Source: Candidatus Angelobacter sp. (GTDB lineage Bacteria; Acidobacteriota; Terriglobia; Terriglobales; Acidobacteriaceae). Taken from it: a DNA stretch of 52,712 bases. Shown one piece after another: positions 9,378-19,042 of the stretch. Position numbers and translations under genes: made by a program. The first letter of the stretch is position 1, and each line of letters opens with the position of its first letter. The notes beneath the pieces are model-generated. The model was given only the letters and a program-made list of their open reading frames with translations, did no database searches and was not told the DNA's origin. Where the stretch lies: positions 1-52,712 of the forward strand of contig JAOAPH010000060.1 of assembly GCA_025462835.1 (NCBI GenBank), read 5' to 3'.

Positions 9378-10451
9378 TCAGCTCGTTGTCGCAGTACTGC
9401 TAGTGTCAATCGAGGTGATGCCGAGCAGCGAGGATTGCCTGTCGTTCAGAGCGGCGCGATAGATTGCGATAATACGTTCGGCTGTTGCTGCATGAGAAAA
9501 CTCCCGCACCCGGCTGGCTCCGTTTGACCGTTGAGCTTGGGCCAATATCTCAACTACGGCTTTGCCTATCTGGTCAGGGTGCCTATCCACAATTCGCGAG
9601 GGGGATAGCCCCGTTAGTCGAGTACGCACATCGCCTACATCGACTGCTACTACGGGGAGATTGCAGGCGATCGCCTCTTGCACCACTGTGGGAGAGCCCT
9701 CGCGCTGGCTGGTCAAAATAAGACAATCGGCTGCGCACATCATCAGCGGAACAGTTTCCGGCGCTGTCTCGCCATCAAGGACAACAAGCTTTATGTTCAC
9801 CCCGAAATTCCTTGCCAGTTGGATCGCGGCCTGAGCCAGGTCTGGACGCTTGACCTTGTGGTGTCCGGTAGCGTTAAACAAAGCCACGGGTTCTGTATTG
9901 TCCCAGCCGAGCTGAGCTCGAGCTTCATTTCGGGGACGCGGAAAGAAGATACTCGTATCCACTCCGGTTGGTACCACGGTTGCGCAGTCTCTTTTCCACC
10001 ATAGCCGGTTCTTAAGTTCTTCACTGACGCAGATGATCCTACTGGCACGCAACGCTGCGATCTGCGAAATCAGTTTTCGCGCAGATGACGAAACAAAGGA
10101 AACGCCCGGGTCAGGATTCAAGTCACTGCCGCGGTAGGTTATTACGAGAGGAATTCTGGCTGCGAGTGCAGAGAACATCGCGGTGATCACACCGTAATGG
10201 GCGTGAATCAGGTCAGGCCTGAACGAGCGGATTCCTTCTCGAATGCGGCGCCATTCTTTAATGAGGATTCGCGGTGAGGTTCTTGAGGCCAGTAAAAAAG
10301 TCTGACAAGTAACGCCTGCTTGCTCTAGAGATGTTACCTGTCTTCGAGCGAAAATCATTGAGGACTTGGATGGCGCTGCAGGAATCACGTAGAGCACTCG
10401 AATGGGCTTCCCAGAATTCGTCCCGGTCCCGGGTCCGGCGTCAGAGATCAT
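9378..10451 (-). CDS. Glycosyltransferase family 4 protein
   Basis: A 357-residue GT-B fold enzyme. The N-terminal half carries IRVLYVIPAAPSK, PDLIHAHYGVITAMF and ITYRGSDLNP. The C-terminal nucleotide-sugar domain has VALFNATGHHKVKRPDLA and ILTSQREGSPTVVQEAIACNLPVVAVDVGD, where the E-G-x-P-x-x-x-x-E pattern is the GT4 donor-binding motif. It is cytoplasmic or peripheral and adds one sugar to the lipid-linked repeat unit; donor and acceptor are unknown. It follows the BY-kinase gene by 28 bases in the same direction. Confidence 0.88.
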   Translation of the reverse strand: MISDAGPGTGTNSGKPIRVLYVIPAAPSKSSMIFARRQVTSLEQAGVTCQTFLLASRTSPRILIKEWRRIREGIRSFRPDLIHAHYGVITAMFSALAARIPLVITYRGSDLNPDPGVSFVSSSARKLISQIAALRASRIICVSEELKNRLWWKRDCATVVPTGVDTSIFFPRPRNEARAQLGWDNTEPVALFNATGHHKVKRPDLAQAAIQLARNFGVNIKLVVLDGETAPETVPLMMCAADCLILTSQREGSPTVVQEAIACNLPVVAVDVGDVRTRLTGLSPSRIVDRHPDQIGKAVVEILAQAQRSNGASRVREFSHAATAERIIAIYRAALNDRQSSLLGITSIDTSSTATTS

Positions 10452-10479
10452 AGATCGTCAACCTAGATGGCGATGTTCC

Positions 10480-12723
10480 CTATTTACAGTCGTAGGCGTA
10501 TCCGTAGTTATAACCGTACTCAGAGGAGGTAAGGTCAACTGCGTTGAGCACAAGTTCCAAAACGGGGGCTGACTGCACTTGCTCAAGCAGTTCTAAGCTT
10601 CGCTGGATGGCTGGGCGCGTGCTGACGCCGAACCGGCCAACAAAGATGACGCCATCAACGAGTCTCGAAATCGCGCGAGCGTCCGCATATGGAAGAATTG
10701 GCGAAGAATCCACAACTACGAATTGAAACTGCTGCCGTAATTGGTTTAGCACTTCCCCCATCCGGTCCGAACAGATTAGCTCCCCTGCGTTTGCATGGAG
10801 AGAACCGCAAGGGAGCAAAGTGAGATTCGGGACACCCGGGGCTGGCACCAACACTTCTTGAAGCAAGGAATGACCAGTCAAAACGTCAGACAGTCCGTGC
10901 TGTGATTGGAAACCGAAGATGTTTGCCACACGCGTCTTGCGAAGATCGGCGTCCAAGATACAAGTGCTGCCTTGGCGTGCCAGAGCAATGCTCAAATTGG
11001 TGGCAATCGTAGTCTTGCCCTCCGACGCCATCGCCGAAGCAACCAGCAACACCTGGGATGATCGCCTTGGCCGAGCGAGACAGAGGGAGGTGAATAAGCC
11101 ACGGAGGGCTTCAGACTCCGCTGAGCCGGGACGGTCGAGAAGAAACAATTCTGCCCCACCATTTGACTGGCGCAGCGAAGGTTTACGCGCGCCATTGAGC
11201 TCCGGATTGGCCGCGGCGATGATGGGGACCAGTGAGATGCTGGAGACGCCAGTGACCGTTCTCACATCTTCGAGACTATGGATCTTGTTGTCCATTCCTT
11301 CGCGCACGAACGCGAACAGGATTCCACACACGATTCCGGCAAGAATGCCAAAACCAATATCTCTTGCGCGGCGTGGACGTGTGGGACTATCCAATACGTG
11401 GGCCCGGTCGATCCATCGAATGTTGCTCGACTTCGATTCAGCAGATATACCCGCCTCTTTAACTTTTGTGTAGAGTGCGTTGTACAAAGTCTCGTTGGCC
11501 TCAGCCTCCTTCTTCAGCGCTTCGTACTGTGCCATTTGCCCCATTTCCTTGGAGGCGCTTTTCATTTGCGAATTGAGAAGCCCTTCACGAGCGTGAGCGG
11601 CTGCATAACTGGTCTTCAGGTTTGAAAACGCGCTATTCTGCTGCGCCTTCAGCTGAGTCTGGAGCTCGTCTATCTCAGCCTGCAATTCCTTGGTCTTGGG
11701 GTGATTCTTGCCGTAAACGATGCCGGAGCGATTCAATTCGGCACGGGAAGCACTTAGTTTCTTCGAGATCTCCTGGACCACGGGATCTGCTTTTAGTTGT
11801 GGCAGGGCGTCTGTGTTCATCGCGCTGATCTTCTGCAGTAGGGCTTCCATCTGGATGCGGTCCGCCTGCGCTATCGTCAACTGGCGGTTGAGCTCGACCA
11901 ACTTCTCTCCGAACGTGCTCTGCGCGTTGCCAAGCGGAGTGATCCCAGAACTCTTCTGAAAATCAGCTAGCGTCCGGTTCGAGTCCTCTTTTCGTGATCG
12001 AATGTCGTCCAACTGGTGTGATAACCACTGGGTGGATTCCATGATCGCGTCATGGCGGTTTTGGTAGCTCGTCCTTATGAATTCCTCAATAATAGTGTTG
12101 CTGACCAGCGCGGCGAGCTTGGGGTCGTGAGCCGCGAAGCTTACGTTGATCAACCAGCTGGAGGGGTCACGCTTCACCTCAAGAGAACGACGAAACGTCC
12201 TCAGTGCATCGTGCTCGGCGGCCGTGACATTTAGTCCATCGTCCTTAGCAGGCTGTCCTTGTGGGTCGGCACCATTCGACTGGTTCTGCCCAACTGAGAA
12301 CTCGGGATTGCGGTCAAGATGCAGCTTGCGGATGACTGCAATAGCTAGTTGGTCTGTTTCCAGGCTTTTGGCTTGGGTCTCAGCGTACGCGATCGAGTCG
12401 GCGCCCTGACCCCGCTCCAAAGAAAACAGTTCATTTCCCGGTGAGTCGACCTCGATCCGCGCAGTGGGTTCGTACTCAGGTTTTATCAGCAGCACGGCAA
12501 TCGCCGCACAAAGCGACACTGCCGCAGCGATGATTAGCGATTGCCGCCAGTGTCTCTGAAGAGCGCGAAGCAGCCGCGACCAGTCTTCCTCCTCATGCTT
12601 ATTCGGCGTCGCGTCGGAGCGATGGTCAGTCAGTGTGGGCCTCCCATTCGACGAGACACTTACTACGGGTTCTGACATTTCTCGGCTACCGACACCTCGG
12701 ACTAGTTCAAAATTCTTACTCAT
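10480..12723 (-). CDS. Polysaccharide chain-length regulator / BY-kinase (Wzc-like)
   Basis: A 747-residue co-polymerase fused to a bacterial tyrosine kinase. The N-terminal Wzz domain has TM1 near residues 63-83, then a long periplasmic coiled-coil region (about 190-430). A proline-rich stretch (SPTRPRRARD) precedes TM2 near 450. The CpsD/CapB-type ATPase follows: Walker A variant ASEGKTTIATN near 565, Walker A' CILDADLRKTRV and Walker B FVVVDSSPIL. The last residues form a Tyr cluster (EYGYNYGYAYDCK), the usual autophosphorylation tail. It controls polymer length and export. The ATG has GAGG seven bases upstream. No separate outer-membrane Wza exporter gene is present in the window. Confidence 0.92.
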   Translation of the reverse strand: MSKNFELVRGVGSREMSEPVVSVSSNGRPTLTDHRSDATPNKHEEEDWSRLLRALQRHWRQSLIIAAAVSLCAAIAVLLIKPEYEPTARIEVDSPGNELFSLERGQGADSIAYAETQAKSLETDQLAIAVIRKLHLDRNPEFSVGQNQSNGADPQGQPAKDDGLNVTAAEHDALRTFRRSLEVKRDPSSWLINVSFAAHDPKLAALVSNTIIEEFIRTSYQNRHDAIMESTQWLSHQLDDIRSRKEDSNRTLADFQKSSGITPLGNAQSTFGEKLVELNRQLTIAQADRIQMEALLQKISAMNTDALPQLKADPVVQEISKKLSASRAELNRSGIVYGKNHPKTKELQAEIDELQTQLKAQQNSAFSNLKTSYAAAHAREGLLNSQMKSASKEMGQMAQYEALKKEAEANETLYNALYTKVKEAGISAESKSSNIRWIDRAHVLDSPTRPRRARDIGFGILAGIVCGILFAFVREGMDNKIHSLEDVRTVTGVSSISLVPIIAAANPELNGARKPSLRQSNGGAELFLLDRPGSAESEALRGLFTSLCLARPRRSSQVLLVASAMASEGKTTIATNLSIALARQGSTCILDADLRKTRVANIFGFQSQHGLSDVLTGHSLLQEVLVPAPGVPNLTLLPCGSLHANAGELICSDRMGEVLNQLRQQFQFVVVDSSPILPYADARAISRLVDGVIFVGRFGVSTRPAIQRSLELLEQVQSAPVLELVLNAVDLTSSEYGYNYGYAYDCK

Positions 12724-12780
12724 CGCTTACCTCAATAAACCCAACCCATTGTCACAACTCCAGAGTCGCGCAGAAGAAGC

Positions 12781-14388
12781 TTACGCAGCTACTTGCTCCA
12801 CTCCCTCTGTAGCGTGGTCCTTGACAAAGCCACAGACTCCATCTGCGATCTGATACCGTCGCCCGCACGCTGCACAGACCGGAACATCCGATTCGGGCAG
12901 GCGAATGCCGCAGTAACACATCCATCCGACTTGTTGCGCAGGCACACCTAACATCAATGCATGATCCGGAACATCATGTGTAACCACTGCGCCGGCGCCA
13001 ATGAATGCATATTCGCCGATCGTCGAACCGCACACGATAGTGGCGTTTGCGCCGATGGAAGCACCCTTGCGCACTAAGGTGCGCTGGTATTCATGCCTTC
13101 GGACAATGTGGCTGCGAGGGTTGATGACGTTTGTAAAGACCATCGAGGGTCCGCAAAACACGTCATCCTCCAGTTCCACCCCGGTGTAGATAGAAACATT
13201 GTTTTGGATCTTGACGTTGTTGCCGATGCGGCATCCGGGGCTGACAACTACGTTTTGCCCCAGGTTACAGTTCTTGCCCAATTGCGCTCCACGCATGATG
13301 TGTGAAAAGTGCCAGATATTTGTGCCGTCCCCGACCTGGCATCCTTCGTCAATGTAGGCGCTTGGGTGCGAAAAGAACTTGGCGGAAACCTTTCCTGCTA
13401 GTCTCACCTCAACAGGAGCTCCGTTCTTCTTCAGCGACTCTTCGCACGTCTCAAGCACCTCGAGTACGCGGACGCCATTTTCGCCGTCGGTCCGTGGCTT
13501 CTGTCGCGTTCGCACGCACTCCAGAAAGTGCGCGCACTCCTCCTCTAGAGGTTCCAGAGAAGGAAGTGCGATTACTTGTCCCTCGTCCTTGCGGGCCACG
13601 GGAATACGATTTACCCAATCGATCCGATGGGAATAAAGCACCAGCTTGCGGTCCGTTTCGACATCATCGAATACCGCCATTTTGCGCCCGCCTATGATCG
13701 CAAGCTTCTGCTCTTTAAAGGGATACAGCCAGCTTACGAAGATGTGCGCCCTCACACCGCTCTTGAATTCACAAGTGGTAAGTGTCGTGTCCGGAATACC
13801 CGAATTCAGGTACGTACCGCCGTTGCTGGTTATGCGGATCGGCGCCTCATCGAGAAGGTACAGGATCGCGGAAATATCATGGGGAGCGAAGCTCCACAAT
13901 ATATTTTCCTCCGTACGTAGTTTGCCCAGATTCAGACGCGATGAGTGAATGTACTGAATGCGGCCTAGTTCGCCCGATTCGATCAGCTGTTTCAATGCAA
14001 GAACCGCCGGATGATATTGAAGGATGTGGCCGACCATTAGGACCCGGCCCTTGCGGTGTGCCAGTTCCACCAGTTCGCGCCCTTCCGAGGCGTGGAGCGC
14101 AAGCGGTTTTTCAACATAGACATCTTTCCCTGCGAGCAGCGATTCGCGGGCAATCTCAAAGTGTTTGGTGGCGGGAGCTGCGATTGCGATCGCCTGCACA
14201 CGCGGATCGGCAATCGCTTCACGCAGTGTTGCGCAAGTACGCACACCATATTTGTCCTCGGCCTCAGCCAATGCCTCGGCGCGCATGTCACACACGCATT
14301 CGAGAGCCTTTAGCTTCTGAAAATTTCGGACAAGATTTTTGCCCCAGTAGCCGTTCCCGATAACCGCTACTCTTGGAATGTCTCCCAT
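12781..14388 (-). CDS. Fused Gfo/Idh/MocA oxidoreductase - WbpD-like N-acetyltransferase
   Basis: A 535-residue two-enzyme fusion. Residues 1-330 are a Gfo/Idh/MocA dehydrogenase: Rossmann [13 protein letters not shown], catalytic-lysine motif VEKPLAL, later [10 protein letters not shown]. Residues about 340-500 form a left-handed beta-helix hexapeptide-repeat acetyltransferase that closely matches WbpD ([52 protein letters not shown]). The tail carries CYCG and CAAC, a probable zinc ribbon. In the WbpB-WbpE-WbpD route the dehydrogenase oxidises C3, an aminotransferase adds the amine and WbpD acetylates it; here steps one and three are on one chain. The ATG at 14388 is preceded at seven bases by AAAGGA; the longer frame begins only with an unsupported TTG. 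Confidence 0.9.
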   Translation of the reverse strand: MGDIPRVAVIGNGYWGKNLVRNFQKLKALECVCDMRAEALAEAEDKYGVRTCATLREAIADPRVQAIAIAAPATKHFEIARESLLAGKDVYVEKPLALHASEGRELVELAHRKGRVLMVGHILQYHPAVLALKQLIESGELGRIQYIHSSRLNLGKLRTEENILWSFAPHDISAILYLLDEAPIRITSNGGTYLNSGIPDTTLTTCEFKSGVRAHIFVSWLYPFKEQKLAIIGGRKMAVFDDVETDRKLVLYSHRIDWVNRIPVARKDEGQVIALPSLEPLEEECAHFLECVRTRQKPRTDGENGVRVLEVLETCEESLKKNGAPVEVRLAGKVSAKFFSHPSAYIDEGCQVGDGTNIWHFSHIMRGAQLGKNCNLGQNVVVSPGCRIGNNVKIQNNVSIYTGVELEDDVFCGPSMVFTNVINPRSHIVRRHEYQRTLVRKGASIGANATIVCGSTIGEYAFIGAGAVVTHDVPDHALMLGVPAQQVGWMCYCGIRLPESDVPVCAACGRRYQIADGVCGFVKDHATEGVEQVAA

Positions 14389-14395
14389 CGATGGT

Positions 14396-14401
14396 TCCTT
14401 T
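14396..14401 (-). promoter_or_regulatory. Shine-Dalgarno fixing the fusion gene start
   Basis: Read leftward this is AAAGGA, seven bases before the ATG at 14388. It decides against the TTG seven codons further upstream. Confidence 0.65.
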
Positions 14402-14430
14402 CTAATCAATGATGCAATCCGCTTGAATGT

Positions 14431-15582
14431 TCAGGCGACGAGGCTCGCGCGATCTGTTCCGGGTTCAACTGCCTGCTGCGAGAGCTGGCCCAACGCGCGC
14501 GGTTCGAGAATGGCCTTCACGATCTGTTGAGCTGCACGGCCGTTCCCATAAGGCTGTCGCGCAGTATCTCCAGTCCTGCCGAATGACTGCTGCACGGCGG
14601 AAACGATTGACTCAACGTCAAGCGGAGGTGCCAGCCGATTCCACCCCATTTCCACGAGCTCAACCCATTCCGTCTGCTCGCGCAATGTGACGCATGGAAC
14701 TTGATAGAAGAAGGCTTCCTTCTGAACTCCACCCGAATCCGTGGCGATAACTCGAGCATTCCTTTCCAGCCTGAGCATTTCAATGTATGAGACAGGTTCC
14801 AGCAAGAGCAGGTGCCGCTTATCCAGATATTGGAGATGGCTCTGCCCAAAGGCGTTTCGAGTCCGGGGGTGGACAGGGAAAACAACTGTCACCGACTTTG
14901 ATATCTGTTGCACCGCATCCATTACGAGTTCAAATCGTTCAACGTCATCAGTGTTTTCAGCGCGGTGCAGTGTGAACAAAATGTATTTCCCCCTTTCCAG
15001 CCCGAGCCGTTGAAGAATGTCGTTGTCCGATTCCGCACGGCATCCGAAATGCAATACTGCGTCATACATTACGTCGCCTACGATTCGAACGGACTTACCG
15101 CTAATACCCTCGCGGCGAAGGTTCTCAACGGCAACTGCGGTAGGAGCGAGCAGCAGATCAGAGACGTGATCCGTGACAACCCGGTTGATCTCTTCAGGCA
15201 TTCGCCGGTCGAAGGAGCGCACACCCGCCTCAATATGTGCTACGGGAATTCCTAACTTGCAAGCCGCCAAAGCGCCCGCCAGGGTCGAGTTAGTATCTCC
15301 ATAGACCAGTACCCAGTCGGGTCCTTCATTGACCAACACGTCCTCGATTGCTTCCATCATGCGGCCGGTCTGCGAACCGTGATCACCAGAACCAATACGC
15401 AGGTTGTATGCCGGTTCTGGCAAACGCAGTTCATCCAGGAACACCTGCGACATATTTCGGTCGTAATGTTGGCCGGTGTGTATCAATACCTCGGTCAACT
15501 CGGGGTGCTCACGCAGTGCGCTAGAAACCATGGCAGCCTTGATGAATTGGGGCCTGGCGCCTACGACGGAGATGATCTTCAT
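14431..15582 (-). CDS. Non-hydrolysing UDP-N-acetylglucosamine 2-epimerase (WecB/WbpI-like)
   Basis: A 383-residue epimerase with the canonical opening MKIISVVGARPQFIKAA. It then shows IHTGQHYDRNMS, VLVYGDTNSTLAGALAA, HIEAGVRSFDRRMPEE, LFTLHRAENTD and IATDSGGVQKEAFF, all family hallmarks including the UDP-binding Arg, His and Glu positions. It interconverts UDP-GlcNAc and UDP-ManNAc, or acts as WbpI on the 2,3-diacetamido uronate. The neighbouring WbpD-type fusion and WbpE-like aminotransferase favour the WbpI role. The start at 15582 has GGTGA four bases upstream and matches the family N-terminus; the frame extends six codons further to an ATG at 15600 with no ribosome site. Confidence 0.93.
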   Translation of the reverse strand: MKIISVVGARPQFIKAAMVSSALREHPELTEVLIHTGQHYDRNMSQVFLDELRLPEPAYNLRIGSGDHGSQTGRMMEAIEDVLVNEGPDWVLVYGDTNSTLAGALAACKLGIPVAHIEAGVRSFDRRMPEEINRVVTDHVSDLLLAPTAVAVENLRREGISGKSVRIVGDVMYDAVLHFGCRAESDNDILQRLGLERGKYILFTLHRAENTDDVERFELVMDAVQQISKSVTVVFPVHPRTRNAFGQSHLQYLDKRHLLLLEPVSYIEMLRLERNARVIATDSGGVQKEAFFYQVPCVTLREQTEWVELVEMGWNRLAPPLDVESIVSAVQQSFGRTGDTARQPYGNGRAAQQIVKAILEPRALGQLSQQAVEPGTDRASLVA

Positions 15583-15650
15583 TTGTTCACCAGCTGACAT
15601 GCGGTGTGGGTTTGGCTAGCAATGGTGTTTGAACTCAACACGCAGAGGCA

Positions 15651-16946
15651 TCAAGAGGCAACCTGCTCGTGAATCGGCTCCGAATCTCTGATGCTCTGGG
15701 AGTCCGGCGAGGAGGCTGCGCCGCAACTTGTTGAAATGATCTCGTCTAATTGCCGGGCACGGCTGGCACGACTAAAGTTTTGCATCACGTACCTCCGTCC
15801 GCTGCAGCCCAATTCTTGGGCGCGGTTGGGATCACGAATCAGGGTCGTAATGGCGTCAAGGATGGCCGTTGGATCTTCAGGCGCAACGCAAAGACCAGCT
15901 TTGGCTTCGCACAGCAGATCGGCGGCTTCACCTTCAATACTCAACACTACCGGCTTTGCACAAGCCATTGCTTCGAACATCTTAGTGGGCAACGCGCCGC
16001 GGAATATCTGGAGATCCCGGAGTGGAACAAGGATGCAATCCGCAGAGTTGATCAGCTCCGGTATGCGTGCCTTTGGCAATGGGCTGAGAAAGGTCACATT
16101 GCTGAGCCGCCACTCGCGCGCAATCTGTTGCAGCGCGTCTGATTCGGGCCCTGTCCCTGCGAGCACAAACCGAACTCGACACCCAGGCTCTGCTTGCGCG
16201 AGCGCAGCCGCTTTCAGTACAGTCGACAGGTTTTGCGCAAGTCCGAATGTGCCGGCGTACAGAGCAATGAACTCTGAGTCGTCCACTCCGATCTCCTCAC
16301 GGATTCTGGAGACATTCAAGCTAGGGCTGAAGAACTCGCAATCCACGGAGTTGCGGAAGCTTACGACTTTTGATTTGTCGATTCCGTCGGCGACGATCCG
16401 ACGTTGAATTCCTCGCGTCATTGCCAGCACCGCTGCCGCTTGGCGATAGAAGAGTTGCTCGATCTGCCTTGAAACCCAGATCAGGATTCGGTTCTTGAGC
16501 ATTCCCATTTGAATCGCCGATTCCGGCCATAGATCCGAGACGTTAAATAAATACGGGGTTCGCCTGAGGAGCCGGATTAGAACGCCAATAAACCCGTCAA
16601 ACAAAGGCGGCGATTCGACGATCAAGACGTCCTGTCGCGTCAGGAACAGGCCAAACAATGAGGCTGAGAATGCATAAGTCAGGTGAGAGATCACGCGCTT
16701 GAAAAATCCTCTGTTCGGCGCCGCGTACGACCATACCCGGTAAATGGTGACGCCGGCTGCCTGTCCCTTCCAGTAAATCTGGCCGCGCCATTCCACCGGA
16801 ACTATTCCGGAGGGATAGCTAGGGAAAGTAGTCAACACCGAAACGTGGTGGCCCAATTGACTTAAGCGCCATGCAAGTTCCTGGATGCGTGTCTGCGCCG
16901 CTCCAACTTCCGGAGGGAAATACGGCGTTGCGAAGGTGACTTTCAT
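15651..16946 (-). CDS. Glycosyltransferase family 4 protein (WbuB-like)
   Basis: A 431-residue GT-B enzyme resembling WbuB/WbnK-type transferases. It begins KVTFATPYFPPEVGAAQTRI, then has HHVSVLTTFPSYPSG and LIVESPPLFDGF. The C-terminal domain has ALYAGTFGLAQNLSTVLKAA and FRGALPTKMFEAMACAKPVVLS, with the donor-binding Glu in K-M-F-E-A-M-A. A hydrophobic patch near residues 85-110 suggests membrane association. It probably adds the second sugar after the initiating transferase encoded just upstream. The specific donor is unknown. Confidence 0.9.
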   Translation of the reverse strand: MKVTFATPYFPPEVGAAQTRIQELAWRLSQLGHHVSVLTTFPSYPSGIVPVEWRGQIYWKGQAAGVTIYRVWSYAAPNRGFFKRVISHLTYAFSASLFGLFLTRQDVLIVESPPLFDGFIGVLIRLLRRTPYLFNVSDLWPESAIQMGMLKNRILIWVSRQIEQLFYRQAAAVLAMTRGIQRRIVADGIDKSKVVSFRNSVDCEFFSPSLNVSRIREEIGVDDSEFIALYAGTFGLAQNLSTVLKAAALAQAEPGCRVRFVLAGTGPESDALQQIAREWRLSNVTFLSPLPKARIPELINSADCILVPLRDLQIFRGALPTKMFEAMACAKPVVLSIEGEAADLLCEAKAGLCVAPEDPTAILDAITTLIRDPNRAQELGCSGRRYVMQNFSRASRARQLDEIISTSCGAASSPDSQSIRDSEPIHEQVAS

Positions 16947-16978
16947 GAACGACGACGGCCAGCGACAGGTTCCGGCAC

Positions 16979-17716
16979 CTAGCTCTGCATCACTTTCTCA
17001 GGATTCTGAGTCGGCGCAAAGACATCCGCCTTAGATGAGCAAACGACGATTGCAGCGGTTCGCAGCAACATTTTCAAGTCGGACAACAATCCTGCGTGCT
17101 CGGCATACTCCAGGTCGATATGTATTTTCTGGGGCAAGAGTTCCGAACAATAAAATGCTTCGACAGCATCGGCAGGAATGCCGGAAAGCATTTGCTCTTC
17201 GTTTCGAAATGCAATGGTTGCCGGACTGGTGATCCCAGGTCTCACGAGTAAGATCCGCAAATATTCACGTGGAACCTGCTGTAGGTATTTCGCTAAATCA
17301 GGCCGAGGACCCACCATGCTCATTTCACCGCACAGCACATTGAAGAGTTGCGGGAGCTCATCGATCTTCCACTTACGCAAGTATCGCCCCACTGGGGTCA
17401 CACGGGAATCGCCGCATTGAGTAACCTCTGGCCCCTGAATGGATTTGCGGTCAACCATGGTTCGAAATTTCAACACAGAGATCTGATCGCCAGACTTGCC
17501 GAGCCGCGTGTGACTGAAAAGAATCGGCCCGCGAGAGGTGAAACGAACCAGCAATGCCGCAAACAACATCACTGGCAATGCAGCAAACAACAACGCGCTA
17601 GCCGTAACAATGTCAAAGGCACGCTTCGACTTGCTGTTGCACCACGGCGAAATCGTCTGACCGAAACCGATAGCAGGCTCGGTGCGCCTCTCCGCGACGC
17701 TTGAGAAATCCAACAT
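16979..17716 (-). CDS. Initiating sugar-phosphate transferase (PglC/WcaJ-type)
   Basis: A 245-residue small polyprenol-phosphate glycosylphosphotransferase (PF02397). [14 protein letters not shown] at about residues 31-44 begins the re-entrant membrane helix. It continues with [22 protein letters not shown] and [23 protein letters not shown], the catalytic region with the Asp-Glu pair. It lacks the four or five N-terminal TM helices of WbaP/WcaJ, so it is of the monotopic PglC class. It loads the first sugar-1-phosphate onto undecaprenyl phosphate. Its ATG lies three bases after the stop of the upstream aminotransferase; in other loci such a pair makes and transfers a UDP-4-amino sugar such as bacillosamine. 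Confidence 0.92.
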   Translation of the reverse strand: MLDFSSVAERRTEPAIGFGQTISPWCNSKSKRAFDIVTASALLFAALPVMLFAALLVRFTSRGPILFSHTRLGKSGDQISVLKFRTMVDRKSIQGPEVTQCGDSRVTPVGRYLRKWKIDELPQLFNVLCGEMSMVGPRPDLAKYLQQVPREYLRILLVRPGITSPATIAFRNEEQMLSGIPADAVEAFYCSELLPQKIHIDLEYAEHAGLLSDLKMLLRTAAIVVCSSKADVFAPTQNPEKVMQS

Positions 17717-17719
17717 CGA

Positions 17720-18985
17720 TCAACTCGCCAGTGCCGGCTCCCATCTTTCCAGGATCGACGACATTGCCCCAGCCACACGCGCAACATCGTCGTCTGACAT
17801 CCGCGGAAAGAATGGCAGTGAAACAATCTTGTCAAAGACTTGCTCAGCGACTGGGAAATCGCCTCTCTTAAACCCGAACTGCTGCTGATAAAAAGACATG
17901 AGATGGACAGGTATAAAGTGGACGCTGGCGCCAATGTTCTGCTTCCGGAGTTGCTGAATAACATCTTCGCGAGTCACTGAGCTGGAAAGAATTTGGACAG
18001 GATATAGGTGCCATGCACTTGTCACATCGGGCATAACGGTGGGATGTTGCAAAGGCAGGTCGGCAAGCATTGCGGCATACAGCTGCGCAATCTCTGCCCT
18101 CCGGCTAAGCAGAGATGGGAGTCTGTGCATCTGCTGCAATCCCAGGGCGGCAGCTAGATCGGTCATGTTGTACTTGAACCCCGCTTCGGTCACGTCATAT
18201 TGCCAGCTTCCTTCTTTGCTGTAGCGCTTCCACGCGTCCTTTGTGATTCCGTGCAGACTAAGGACGCGAGCTCGCTGTGCCAGATCCGGATCATTGGTAG
18301 TCAGCATTCCGCCTTCGCCAGTGCTGATGTTCTTTGTGGGATAGAAACTGAAGCAGGCGACGTCTCCCAGGGTACCGACGTTGCGTCCCCGATAAACGCC
18401 GCCCAATGCATGGGCAGCATCCTCAATGACGCTGAGGCCGAACCGCGCTGCCATTTCGTTAATTTCATCTATCGCGCAGGGATGGCCTCCATAATGCACC
18501 GCGATAATCGCTCTTACTGCGTTTTGGGTCGCGCGAACACGAAGAATATTCTCTTTCGCATTCCACACGCATTGTGAGTCGATGAATTTGTGCAGCTGGA
18601 CAGGATCAAGATTGTAGGTGTCGGGATCCACATCTACGAACAGTGGCTGTGCGCCCTGATGGACAATCACATTCGCGGTCGCAGTGAAGGTCAGCGGACT
18701 GGTGATGACCGCATTACCAACCCCGATATTTTGGGAGGCGAGAGCCAGATGTAATGCAGCAGTGCATGAGTTCAGCGCAATCGCGTATTTGCTTCCGGTG
18801 TATTCCGCGAAAACAGACTCGAAGGTTTTGCAGCGTGGTCCGGTTGTGATCCAGTCCGACTTTAACGCCTGAAGCAGTTCTTGTTCTTCCTCAATGCCGA
18901 AACAAGGAGCTGAAAAGGGGAGGAATGGAGCCTCGACCGGTAGCGTATCTCGGTTTTCGTTCGTTCTTATCGGAACTGTTGCCAT
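17720..18985 (-). CDS. DegT/DnrJ/EryC1/StrS aminotransferase (second copy)
   Basis: A 421-residue PLP-dependent nucleotide-sugar aminotransferase. Key stretches are DWITTGPRCKTFES, ALNSCTAALHLALAS, DVDPDTYNLDPVQL, IEDAAHALGGVY and the PLP-lysine motif FYPTKNISTGEGG. The TGEGG variant and the W-I-T-T-G-P opening resemble PglE/ArnB/PseC-type 4-aminotransferases more than WbpE, so it is functionally distinct from the copy at 5275-6501. It is probably coupled to the downstream sugar-phosphate transferase (three-base gap), suggesting it makes the amino sugar that transferase uses. AGGAG lies seven bases before the ATG. Confidence 0.9.
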   Translation of the reverse strand: MATVPIRTNENRDTLPVEAPFLPFSAPCFGIEEEQELLQALKSDWITTGPRCKTFESVFAEYTGSKYAIALNSCTAALHLALASQNIGVGNAVITSPLTFTATANVIVHQGAQPLFVDVDPDTYNLDPVQLHKFIDSQCVWNAKENILRVRATQNAVRAIIAVHYGGHPCAIDEINEMAARFGLSVIEDAAHALGGVYRGRNVGTLGDVACFSFYPTKNISTGEGGMLTTNDPDLAQRARVLSLHGITKDAWKRYSKEGSWQYDVTEAGFKYNMTDLAAALGLQQMHRLPSLLSRRAEIAQLYAAMLADLPLQHPTVMPDVTSAWHLYPVQILSSSVTREDVIQQLRKQNIGASVHFIPVHLMSFYQQQFGFKRGDFPVAEQVFDKIVSLPFFPRMSDDDVARVAGAMSSILERWEPALAS

Positions 18986-19042
18986 GAAAAACTCCTAGCG
19001 GCGGTAAGGCCCAGGGAAATCACCACAGAACCGTGCTCGTGT

